Source: CAXMQZ01 sp963707075 (lineage in GTDB: Bacteria; Acidobacteriota; Thermoanaerobaculia; Multivoradales; JAHEKO01). From it: a stretch of 64,000 bases of DNA. The DNA lies in assembly GCA_963707075.1 (NCBI GenBank), contig CAVPOX010000002.1, forward strand, positions 1,674,001-1,738,000, written 5' to 3'. The position numbers were made by a program, and so were the translations under genes. Shown here piece after piece: positions 52,199 through 60,181 of the stretch. Each line of letters opens with the position of its first letter. Position 1 is the stretch's first letter. The notes beneath the pieces were generated by a model. It was not told the origin of the DNA. It searched no databases and saw only the letters and a program-made list of their open reading frames with translations.

Positions 52199-52214
52199 CG
52201 ACGATTTCGAGCAC

Positions 52215-53168
52215 TCACGGAACGATGTGGGTGCCGGCGCGGCCGTGCAGAGCTTCTTCCATCAGGTGTGGCTGGGTGATGATGACCTTCTTGCCGCCCT
52301 GTTCCAGGAATTCGATCGCGGCCCTGATCTTGGGTCGCATGCTGCCTGGAGCGAAATGACCCGCTGCCATGTACTCCCTGGCTTCAGCCACCGTCATGCC
52401 GTCCAGATCTCGCTGATTCGGTTGCCGATAGTTGATGGCCACTTTGTCGATCGAGGTGGAGACCAGAAGCATCTCGGCGCCCAGGTTCTCCGCCAGCAGA
52501 CTGGCGGTGAGATCCTTGTCGATCACGGCCGCCACCCCTTCCAGAGATCCATCTTCTCGTCTGACTACCGGGATACCCCCTCCACCCCCAGCAACAACGA
52601 TCACGTCATGCTCGAGCAGCATGCGGATGACCGACTCCTCGACGATCTCGAGTGGCACCGGTGACGCCACCACCCGGCGCCAGCCCCGACCCGAGTCCTC
52701 CATCATCTGCCAACCCTGCTCCTCCTGATGAGACCTCGCGGACTCCTCCGAATAGAAGGGACCGATGGGCTTGGCAGGGTCGAGGAAGCCAGGGTCCGAC
52801 GCATCGACCACGACCTGTGTCACGACCGCCACCACCGACTTGGCGATCCTGCGTCGTCGCAGCTCGTTGTCGAGGTTCTGGGAGATTTGATAGCCGATCG
52901 CACCCTGGGTATCGGCGCCACAGCTGTCCAGGGGCACCTCGTGAATGACCTCCTTGGCAATCTCGGAGCGCAGCATGATGAAGCCCACCTGCGGTCCGTT
53001 GCCGTGTACGATGACGACCCGGTAGCCCTCCTCGATGATCCCGGCGATGTGCACGCTGGTTTCACCCGCAGCTTTGTACTGATCGAAGACGTTCATGTGC
53101 TTCGAATCCTTGATCAGCGAGTTGCCACCAATGGCGATCACGACCAAACTGTCTAGCGGCTGCGGCAT
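52215..53168 (-). CDS. Carbamate kinase (YqeA-like)
   Basis: A 317-residue amino-acid-kinase-fold enzyme that makes ATP from carbamoyl phosphate, releasing carbamate that breaks down to CO2 and ammonia. Motifs are 'VVIAIGGNSLIKD', 'VIVHGNGPQVGFIMLRSEIA', 'DSCGADTQGAIGYQISQNL', 'VVAGGGGGIPVVRRE' and 'DKDLTASLLAENLGAEMLLVSTSIDKVA'. No arginine deiminase genes are nearby; instead it ends the minus-strand unit ygfK-ygeW-LCIB-ygeY-kinase, so the carbamoyl phosphate probably comes from YgeW. ATG 53168, 3 bp after ygeY. Confidence 0.94.
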   Translation of the reverse strand: MPQPLDSLVVIAIGGNSLIKDSKHMNVFDQYKAAGETSVHIAGIIEEGYRVVIVHGNGPQVGFIMLRSEIAKEVIHEVPLDSCGADTQGAIGYQISQNLDNELRRRRIAKSVVAVVTQVVVDASDPGFLDPAKPIGPFYSEESARSHQEEQGWQMMEDSGRGWRRVVASPVPLEIVEESVIRMLLEHDVIVVAGGGGGIPVVRREDGSLEGVAAVIDKDLTASLLAENLGAEMLLVSTSIDKVAINYRQPNQRDLDGMTVAEAREYMAAGHFAPGSMRPKIRAAIEFLEQGGKKVIITQPHLMEEALHGRAGTHIVP

Positions 53169-53171
53169 CTC

Positions 53172-54704
53172 TCAGGCCCCCTTCAAACTCCGCCGTAGCG
53201 TGGCTGGGTAGACACCGAGGAAAGCGATCACCGCAGCCATCTCGCGCGCATCGACGTACTCACCGATCTTGTGGGTATTCTCTTCGCAACCCGGACCGAT
53301 GCCGAATATCGCGGGATGGCGCATCTGTCCCGATTCGATCCACGCCTTGCTCGCGCCGCAGTCACCGGCCACCTCCGCCGTCACAGGAACGCCGACTCCA
53401 TCTGTCGAGAACACCCAGCGCCCGATTCGCGGCTCGCGGGCACCCGCGCTGCCCAGCAGACCCTCGTCAACCATTACGGTAATGCTCTGCGTGTACGCCT
53501 CGCAGGCCGCTTCGATCGCGGGGTGTGCCTCCGGGGTCGACCAGCCGGGATAGATTTGTCGATTGCCGAGCACGTACCCCTGCCAGGTCGGCTGCTCGTA
53601 GATTGGCGCCCGGACAGCGACCCGAAGCCCCGCCTGCCGCGCTCGTTCGACGGCCGGCAACGACGCGATGTCGGCCAGCGCCTGCTGCGCATCTTCGCCA
53701 ACCGTCAAACGCCGATCCAAACGAAAGGTGAAGGTCTCGGGCACCGCGCAATCGCTGGGGGTTCGCAGCGTCGCGAAGGAAGCCGTTCGGGATCCCGGAC
53801 CGAGGAACGGGTCGGTTGCCATTCCCTCTCCCCGTTCATGGGCCGCTGCGGCCTCGGCGATGATGGCAGCACCGTGCTCGAGGGGGTTACGCCCCTCCCA
53901 CGGCATCGAACCGTGACTGCTCTTTCCCACCACTTCCACCTCGATCTGCATGCGACCCCGCTGGCCTCGGTAGATTCCCGTAGCCCCATGCTCGGCGCTG
54001 CCAGTCGGCTCGGTCAGAATCACCACGTCGGGGATTCGTTCCGCCTTGCCACTGCCGATGGCCTCCTGCATGTAGTACATCGGACCGCCACCATCGTTGT
54101 CCTCTTCGGCTACCGTCACATAACTCCACAGCGTTACGCCCAGAAGTGAACCCTGCGCCTGGAGATCCCGCAGTATTCGAGTCGCGAACATCTGACACAC
54201 CACGCCCGCCAGTTGATCGGCGGTCCCGCGGCCAAACAGCAGATGGGACCACTCCCCTGCGGGCGGCAAGTAGCCCAATTCCTGCTCCAGGAACCTGTGC
54301 TCGACCAGTTCCGGATCGGTCATTCCCAGATAGGCATCTATGCCACCACCCAGGACCTCGTGCCAACGCGAGCGCAGGGGTGCAACGGTGTCGCAGTGAC
54401 CATCGAGATAGATCACGACGCGATCCCCGGGTGCAATCCCATCCTGACGATCCTCGGCCTTCCACCACAGGTTGCCGAAGGCATCGATTCCCGAGTCCTC
54501 CGGGTTGTCCACCGCGCCGATCTCGCGCAAGCGGCGCCTCAGATACTCGATCCGCGGTCCCTCGTGGTTGGAGGTGCCGCTCAACGAGTCGCCGTCGGCA
54601 GGAATCCGGACAGCTTCTCGCAGCGTTTCGACCGCTTGCGGGAGGTACTGCATTGCCAACACCCGAGCGCTCTCCTGCAGATCTGTAACTCGATTCAATT
54701 CCAT
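53172..54704 (-). CDS. YgeY-like M20-family hydrolase
   Basis: A 510-residue metallopeptidase-fold hydrolase. Metal ligands are in 'VVIYLDGHCDTVAP' (HxD), 'VTVAEEDNDGGGPMYY' (Glu-Glu) and 'VVILTEPTGSAEHGATGIYRGQRG'; the lid domain carries 'HGSMPWEGRNPLEHGAAII'. In E. coli ygeY lies between ygeX and hyuA in the purine region and is thought to deacylate an intermediate. It is longer than E. coli YgeY (about 400 residues), with extra sequence between the first ligands. ATG 54704. Confidence 0.88.
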   Translation of the reverse strand: MELNRVTDLQESARVLAMQYLPQAVETLREAVRIPADGDSLSGTSNHEGPRIEYLRRRLREIGAVDNPEDSGIDAFGNLWWKAEDRQDGIAPGDRVVIYLDGHCDTVAPLRSRWHEVLGGGIDAYLGMTDPELVEHRFLEQELGYLPPAGEWSHLLFGRGTADQLAGVVCQMFATRILRDLQAQGSLLGVTLWSYVTVAEEDNDGGGPMYYMQEAIGSGKAERIPDVVILTEPTGSAEHGATGIYRGQRGRMQIEVEVVGKSSHGSMPWEGRNPLEHGAAIIAEAAAAHERGEGMATDPFLGPGSRTASFATLRTPSDCAVPETFTFRLDRRLTVGEDAQQALADIASLPAVERARQAGLRVAVRAPIYEQPTWQGYVLGNRQIYPGWSTPEAHPAIEAACEAYTQSITVMVDEGLLGSAGAREPRIGRWVFSTDGVGVPVTAEVAGDCGASKAWIESGQMRHPAIFGIGPGCEENTHKIGEYVDAREMAAVIAFLGVYPATLRRSLKGA

Positions 54705-54722
54705 CTCTCCCGCGCTTGCACC

Positions 54723-55442
54723 TCAGAACCAGATTTCCGATCGCCGGCCCTCGACCACGACATGCGACTCGCCGGTCCAGATCCAGTTATCGCCGCGCGG
54801 TCCGTGGATCTCGATCCCCGCCACCACTGCGTAGTCTTCGGTTTCGCGATTCATCGAGTTGGACATCAGGAAGCGGAGATCCTGCACTGTGGCTCGGTGG
54901 GTTGCTTTGGTCAACGCCAGCAGATCCGGCTTGTCGCCCAGCCCCTGCACCCGCTTCAGCCGCAGCTTGAGAAGGCTCATCTCAGGATCCTCCCAATCCA
55001 CCGCTGTCGTCTTGCGACCACTCTGAAGATCCTGCTGCAAGGCCACCAACGCCCCGCATGCCGGCGTCGACTCCTCGTGTCCGGGTCGGCGAGTCAGGCC
55101 CAGCTCACCCTCCTCCGAGATACCGATATGAGCAAACATGAAGAACACATACCGCTGGCGACCGTGAACTACCGGCGCATGACTATGCGCTGCCGCGAAG
55201 CCGGTTTTGCCGAGCGTCAGAATGCCTGCGAGACTGGAGAAGTCGAAGGATCCACCCCACATCGCCTCGATCTCATCGGCCAACGACCGACAGAGCTCGT
55301 CCCGGCAGACGCCGACACAGGCCAGCGTGTTGGCGGGAGCAAATCCATGATCCTGAATCAAGCTCACGGCAGCCCTGCGGACGAAGGGCTCCATGGGTGC
55401 GGCGCCGGGAAAGTGTCTCTGGACCACCTCGGTAAAGGTCAC
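54723..55442 (-). CDS. LCIB-family (theta-type) carbonic-anhydrase-like protein
   Basis: A 239-residue protein matching the limiting-CO2-inducible B/C family: 'HGFAPANTLACVGVCRDEL' with the C-R-D-E motif (Cys46, Asp48, Glu49), 'WGGSFDFSSLAGILTLGKTGFAAAHSHAPV' (His86/His88), 'YVFFMFAHIGISEEGELG' and a later Cys129. In LCIB structures zinc is held by two Cys and one His next to an Asp-Arg pair, all of which have candidates here. The family interconverts CO2 and bicarbonate. Placed between ygeW and ygeY, it may handle CO2 from carbamate or a decarboxylation. The start is GTG 55442. Activity is inferred from motifs only. Confidence 0.78.
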   Translation of the reverse strand: MTFTEVVQRHFPGAAPMEPFVRRAAVSLIQDHGFAPANTLACVGVCRDELCRSLADEIEAMWGGSFDFSSLAGILTLGKTGFAAAHSHAPVVHGRQRYVFFMFAHIGISEEGELGLTRRPGHEESTPACGALVALQQDLQSGRKTTAVDWEDPEMSLLKLRLKRVQGLGDKPDLLALTKATHRATVQDLRFLMSNSMNRETEDYAVVAGIEIHGPRGDNWIWTGESHVVVEGRRSEIWF

Positions 55443-55454
55443 GGCCTCTCCTCC

Positions 55455-56651
55455 TCAGACCTGAGCTTTGCGCGGCTCGCCTCGCCGCCGAATTTCTGAC
55501 AAGACGGCCGCTGGCTCCTGGAAGCGGGCCAAGAGCACCATCGCTGCCATCACGTACGGCTTGTGCTCCGCCTCCTTGTAGGTTGCCGCACGGTAGCGAT
55601 CGAAGACGCTTGCGGCCACCTCGCCGTGTGCGCAACTGACTCCCGTGATGTCCGCCGGAAGGCAGTGCATGTAGAGCGCCTTGCCTGCAGCTGTCGTCGC
55701 CATCAACTCCTCGGTGCATTCCCAGTTGCGGAACCGAGCGTTACTCTCCATGGCGTCGCGTTCCAGCTCGTCGAGCTTGTCAGCCTTACCGGCGCGCAGA
55801 TAGCGGGTGCGAGCTTGCATCACCTCGTAAGGCGCCCAGCTCTTCGGGTACACCACGTCCGCGCCGGCGAACGCCTCTTCCATGCTGTGAGTGACCTCGA
55901 AGGTACCGCCCGCCTCTCGCGCCTGGCGTTCGGCCAGCGAGTTGATCTCCGGCATCAGCTCGTACCCAGGAGGGTGCGCCAGAACCACATTCATGCCGAA
56001 TCGGGTCAGCAGCCCGATGATGCCCTGGGGCACCGACAACGGCTTGCCGTAAGAAGGGGAGTGTGCCCACGACATCGCCACCTTCTTGCCTCGCAGGGAC
56101 TCCAGGCTGCCAAAGGTCTGTTTCAGGTGCATGAGATCGGCCAGCGACTGAGTCGGGTGATCGCGGTCGCACTGGAGATTGATCACCACGGGTCGCTGCG
56201 GCAGCACCCCTTCGTCGAAGCCACCCTGCACGGCAGTCGAAACTTCCTGCATGTATTCGTGGCCTTCGCCGAGATAGATGTCGTCACGGATACCGATCAC
56301 CTCGGTGAGAAATGAGATCATGGTGGCGGTCTCGCGAACGGTCTCACCGTGGGCGACCTGTGTTTTGGCTTCGTCGAGATCCATCAGCGTGAGTCCGAGA
56401 AGGCTGGCCGCGCTGGCAAAAGAGAAGCGGGTGCGGGTCGATTGATCCCGGAACAGGGATACGGCCAGCCCACCTCGGAAGACCCGCGAATCGATGTTGG
56501 AGCGCCACAGATGCTCGAAGATCTCCGCCGTCGACAACAACGCCCTTAGATCGGCCTCTGATCGTTCCCAGGTCAGTAGCGGGTCCTGTCCGTACAAACC
56601 GGTCTCGATGCGACCCAGGTTCTGGATCATGGTTTGGATCTTCTCGGTCAT
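55455..56651 (-). CDS. ygeW: YgeW-like carbamoyltransferase
   Basis: A 398-residue aspartate/ornithine-carbamoyltransferase-fold enzyme. The carbamoyl-phosphate loop is 'SLFRDQSTRTRFSFASAAS' (S-T-R-T-R); 'QCDRDHPTQSLADLMHL' and 'LYMHCLPADITG' are also present. E. coli YgeW is a carbamoyltransferase of the purine region that does not use ornithine or aspartate well; the catabolic direction would release carbamoyl phosphate for the kinase encoded three genes downstream. ATG 56651, 3 bp after ygfK. Confidence 0.93.
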   Translation of the reverse strand: MTEKIQTMIQNLGRIETGLYGQDPLLTWERSEADLRALLSTAEIFEHLWRSNIDSRVFRGGLAVSLFRDQSTRTRFSFASAASLLGLTLMDLDEAKTQVAHGETVRETATMISFLTEVIGIRDDIYLGEGHEYMQEVSTAVQGGFDEGVLPQRPVVINLQCDRDHPTQSLADLMHLKQTFGSLESLRGKKVAMSWAHSPSYGKPLSVPQGIIGLLTRFGMNVVLAHPPGYELMPEINSLAERQAREAGGTFEVTHSMEEAFAGADVVYPKSWAPYEVMQARTRYLRAGKADKLDELERDAMESNARFRNWECTEELMATTAAGKALYMHCLPADITGVSCAHGEVAASVFDRYRAATYKEAEHKPYVMAAMVLLARFQEPAAVLSEIRRRGEPRKAQV

Positions 56652-56654
56652 GGT

Positions 56655-59600
56655 CTATTCCTCGTAGCCAGGATGGGCCACCCGCGTCACCCTTGTCAAC
56701 GAGTCCGGGGACATGACCCAGGGGACCTGTGGCATCGATTCGGCGACACTCCGCACCACGTGATACATGCTCGTGCAGGGCTCCAGGTCGACAACCCGGG
56801 AATCTTGACAGCTTTTGCCCCTGGCGAACTCGATCACTTCGAAACTCAGCGGGTCGAGAAGTACGCGCAGACTCGGTGACTCGTAGTGGAGCTCCTCGCC
56901 CAGTGTCAGACGGTGCGTCTCGCCACGCCAGCGTGCCTCGATGGCGGAGGTGTTGCCATCACGCAGCAACATGAAGGCATTTTCGGTCTCCGCCTCGAAG
57001 TCGGGACGATGCAGATACAGCCTCGGTTTGTCGCGGTAGGGCTCCCCCGACGTGGGACAAAAGGTCGTGCAGTTCCCACATTCGTTGCAGAAATCTGTCA
57101 AGACGGCAATCTGGTGCTGCTGGTTCAAGCGGAATTCTCTCTCTCCGATGACTTCAACCTGCTCTTCTGTCACCCGAAACATGGGCAGCCTGACCGTCAA
57201 CGGTGTCGACTCGTACGTCATCAACGCCAGATTGGGGCAGACCCCTACGCAGAGGCTACAGATCTGATGGCAATCCAGACAGCGACCCGCTTCCTCCATC
57301 GCCTCCTCGGCCGAGTACATCAGAACCGTTTCGCTGAAGCTTCTGCGCTCTTCGAGGGGCGTGCGCCTTGCCGGTACCCGCCACCGACGGTGGGCCCGCC
57401 GCACGAGCAACTCGGGCATTTCAAATGACTCAGGCTCGACGCCCTGCGCCGGCGTTAGTTGTCCCAGGTGCTCGATGATGCTGGCCGCCGCCCGCTTGCC
57501 ATCGGCGGCGGCTTTGACGATCGATGAAGGCCCTTCGGCGGCAACATCTCCTCCGGCATAGACACCGGGCAACGTGGTTGCAAGCGTTCTCGCATCAACG
57601 CGGATATAGCCGTGCTCGGTCAGCTCGGGGGGGGTGTCAGCAAAAAAGTCCAGCAGGGAGTGCTGGCTGATCGCCAGAATGAGGGTGTCGAGAGGAATCT
57701 CGAGCTCCGTCTTCTCGATTTCGTGAGGAACCTTTCGCCCGGCCGCATCGCGATCCCCCCGATACTCCATTTGTCGACAGACCACGCCCACCAGCCGGCC
57801 CTCGTCGACCTTCAGGGCGATCGGTTTGGCGAGCTCGACGATGTTCACGCCCTCCTCGATGGCACCGCGGATCTCTTCACGGTCAGCCGGCATCTGATCG
57901 ATGGTGCGCCGATAGATCAGCGAGACCTCGGATCCCAATCGATAAGCGGACCGGACGCAGTCCATGGCGGTATCGCCGGCGCCGATCACCCCGACCCTCC
58001 CGCCAATCGGCACCGGATCTCCCTCTCGTACACTGCGCAGAAATCGCAGTGCATCCAGCACTCCCTCGGCATCCTCGTTCGGCAGATTCAGTCGCTTGGC
58101 GATCTGCGCCCCGACAGCGACGAAGACGCTTTCGAATCCTTCGCTACGCAGATCTTCGAGAGTAAAGTCCACCCCGGCCTGCATCCCGTACCTGATCTCC
58201 ACACCAAGGGCTTCGAGGACTGCCAGGTCCTGGTCGATCTCACGCTGCGGCAAGCGGTAGGTGGGAATCGCGCCTCCCACCATTCCGCCGGCGTAAGGGT
58301 ACATCTCGAAAATGGTGACCGCGATACCCTCATAGGCCAGTTCCTGCGCTGCGGCTAGCCCTGCCGGGCCTGCTCCAAGAATCGCCACCTTGCGCGCCAC
58401 TGGCGAGTTGCGGTCACGGAGGATGGGGCTCTTCTCCTGCGCCATGATGAAACGTTTGATGTCACGAATCGCCAATGGCTCATCGTAGTGAGTGCGGATG
58501 CAGGTGTTTTCGCACAGGTGATCACAGACTCGACCCAGAATCGTCGGCAGGGGGTTGTCCTCTCGGGTCAGGGCAACCGCTTTCTCGAAGTCACCCTGTC
58601 GCACCGCCGCCATGTACTGCGGCACCTTCTGATCCACCGGACACTCGTCGACACAGGGAGCCTCGATGCAGTCGAACAGGCCCAGAGATCGCGACGTCTT
58701 GGAGCGATCAGTGCGCAAAGAAGCCTTCTGCAAAGGCCACGCATGAAGCGTGTTCTCGGCGTAACGGCGCAGATTCGAGAGCATCAGTGCTCGCCGCTCC
58801 TTCGCCGGCGACTCACCATGGGCCAGGGCCGTCTTGACGACGAAATCCTCGAGATCCGTTGCGCCCACTTCGTCCAGAGCAGCGTTCAGCTGCTCGAAGT
58901 ACTGCAACATCCGCATGTAGCCGCCCGACTTCAGAAGGTCCGAGCAGACGGTCACGCTGACCATCCCCGCACTCAGCAGCTGGGAAACATTGAAGCAATC
59001 TGCCCCACCGGCAAAGCTGATCAGGAGCGTGCCCTCGAACTCCTCCGCCAGCGAGCTGGCGAGGTTTGCGGTAACCGCGTGCAGAGCCCGACCGGACAGG
59101 TACATCGTCTCGTCTAGCGGAAAGACCGTGCGGAAGTTCTTTACCTCCAGGGTGTTCGTCAGCTTCACCCCGAAGATCAGCCCATTCTCGCGGGCCAGCG
59201 TGTCGAGGCGGTGAAGCATCGGTACCGCGTCGGCATACTTCAGGTCGTGTTCGAAAGCTTCGTCGGGGATCGGCACATCCACGTAACCCAGCGCCTGGTT
59301 GACAATGCTCCGCACCCGATCAGCGCCGAGAAGCGTCGGATTGCACTTGACACTCGTGTGCAAACGGCGCTCGGCAAGCAGATAGCTGCTGATCTTTTCG
59401 ATCTCGTCAGGTGGGCAGCCGTGCATCGTCGACAGGGTGACCGAATCGGAGATCTGGTCGGGTATTTCGATGTCGCGGACCTCCGGGTACCACTCCGCCA
59501 CAACATCGATATATTGCTGCTTGTAGGCCGAGCTGTCTCGCATGCTGTCGAGAAACCACTGCACGTTGGGCCTTAGAATGCCTTCGAGGTTGTAACCCAC

Positions 59601-60056
59601 GCTCATGTTGAAGATCACTCCGGGCCGCTGGCCGGGGTAACCGAGCTTGTGGTGGAGTGCGTGGATCAGGATCCAGGCGCGCAGATACTCATCGAAGGAC
59701 TCGTAGACCTTGAGCTCCTGGGACCACTCGACGTTGTACCCCTCGTCCTCGAGGTCGATACAGGGCTTGTTGACCTCCAGCTCGTCCAGGGTCTGAACGG
59801 TCTTGAGCTCGAGAAAGCGAGCCCCGCACGCCCAGGCCACAACGAGGTTCTGGGCCATCTGCGAATGGGGGCCGGCGGCCACGCCGAACGGCGACTCCAG
59901 CAACCATCCGTACTTCTCCAGACTGAAGCGGTCATCGATCTGCGGCACAAAGAAGGCCGACCTGGGCACGCCAAAAAGAGAAACCTTTTCCTTCAGCTCC
60001 GTAAAAACCCAGGCCGTCAGCTGCTCCATCGAAAGCGGATGAAAGCGGTCGGACAT
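56655..60056 (-). CDS. ygfK: YgfK-like multidomain iron-sulfur flavoprotein
   Basis: A 1133-residue protein. The N-terminal part (about 1-390) is a dihydroorotate-dehydrogenase-like barrel ('GVAAGPHSQMAQNLVVAWACGARFLELKTVQTLDELEVNKPCIDLEDE', 'FNMSVGYNLEGI', 'TLSTMHGCPPDEIEKI'). A GltD-like FeS/flavin reductase follows ('CDHLCENTCIRTHYDEP', 'AILGAGPAGLAAAQELAYEG', 'VGVIGAGDTAMDCVRSA'), then ferredoxin sites ('CLDCHQICSLCVGVCPNLA', 'CNECGNCTTFCP'). E. coli YgfK is called a selenate-reductase subunit by homology and is needed in anaerobic urate degradation. The start is ATG 60056; the ATG at 60101 is rejected because its apparent ribosome site belongs to a dispersed repeat. Confidence 0.94.
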   Translation of the reverse strand: MSDRFHPLSMEQLTAWVFTELKEKVSLFGVPRSAFFVPQIDDRFSLEKYGWLLESPFGVAAGPHSQMAQNLVVAWACGARFLELKTVQTLDELEVNKPCIDLEDEGYNVEWSQELKVYESFDEYLRAWILIHALHHKLGYPGQRPGVIFNMSVGYNLEGILRPNVQWFLDSMRDSSAYKQQYIDVVAEWYPEVRDIEIPDQISDSVTLSTMHGCPPDEIEKISSYLLAERRLHTSVKCNPTLLGADRVRSIVNQALGYVDVPIPDEAFEHDLKYADAVPMLHRLDTLARENGLIFGVKLTNTLEVKNFRTVFPLDETMYLSGRALHAVTANLASSLAEEFEGTLLISFAGGADCFNVSQLLSAGMVSVTVCSDLLKSGGYMRMLQYFEQLNAALDEVGATDLEDFVVKTALAHGESPAKERRALMLSNLRRYAENTLHAWPLQKASLRTDRSKTSRSLGLFDCIEAPCVDECPVDQKVPQYMAAVRQGDFEKAVALTREDNPLPTILGRVCDHLCENTCIRTHYDEPLAIRDIKRFIMAQEKSPILRDRNSPVARKVAILGAGPAGLAAAQELAYEGIAVTIFEMYPYAGGMVGGAIPTYRLPQREIDQDLAVLEALGVEIRYGMQAGVDFTLEDLRSEGFESVFVAVGAQIAKRLNLPNEDAEGVLDALRFLRSVREGDPVPIGGRVGVIGAGDTAMDCVRSAYRLGSEVSLIYRRTIDQMPADREEIRGAIEEGVNIVELAKPIALKVDEGRLVGVVCRQMEYRGDRDAAGRKVPHEIEKTELEIPLDTLILAISQHSLLDFFADTPPELTEHGYIRVDARTLATTLPGVYAGGDVAAEGPSSIVKAAADGKRAAASIIEHLGQLTPAQGVEPESFEMPELLVRRAHRRWRVPARRTPLEERRSFSETVLMYSAEEAMEEAGRCLDCHQICSLCVGVCPNLALMTYESTPLTVRLPMFRVTEEQVEVIGEREFRLNQQHQIAVLTDFCNECGNCTTFCPTSGEPYRDKPRLYLHRPDFEAETENAFMLLRDGNTSAIEARWRGETHRLTLGEELHYESPSLRVLLDPLSFEVIEFARGKSCQDSRVVDLEPCTSMYHVVRSVAESMPQVPWVMSPDSLTRVTRVAHPGYEE

Positions 60057-60093
60057 GTCCGCGAAGCATAGCAACCAACCGGGCGCGGTTCGA

Positions 60094-60146
60094 CCGTCCA
60101 TTCGCCTCTCTCCGCCAATAGAGGGTGAGGCTGCATTCGGCGACGG
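60094..60146. repeat. Dispersed palindromic repeat (REP-like), copy 2
   Basis: Begins CCGTCCATTCGCCTCTCTCC and ends GCATTCGGCGACGG; matches the reverse complement of 4860-4917 at most positions but has lost a few bases from the right arm. It sits just upstream of ygfK and supplies a false ribosome site for the ATG at 60101. Confidence 0.7.
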
Positions 60147-60181
60147 AACAGCCGAACCGTTGAACGCTGGAAATCAACGGG

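Larger units (their letters stand above)
51685..52214. other. 530-bp non-coding region with nested inverted repeats
   Basis: No credible gene: the short frames here lack family features and ribosome sites. It contains four or more strong inverted repeats: 51786-51856, 51888-51915, a 5-bp hairpin AGGGC/GCCCT at 51962-51976, and the pair 52037-52057/52178-52198, with CATTCC/GGAATG and the palindrome CCGGCGCGCCGG nested inside the last. It separates the convergent GT39 and carbamate kinase genes. The density of folding suggests a mobile remnant (MITE-like) or structured RNA. Confidence 0.6.

Noticed and set aside
60057..60101. Extended N-terminus of YgfK from ATG 60101 with an apparent strong ribosome site
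   Set aside because: The ribosome-site-like bases belong to a dispersed repeat also found at 4860-4917, and YgfK homologues begin near the Met at 60056.
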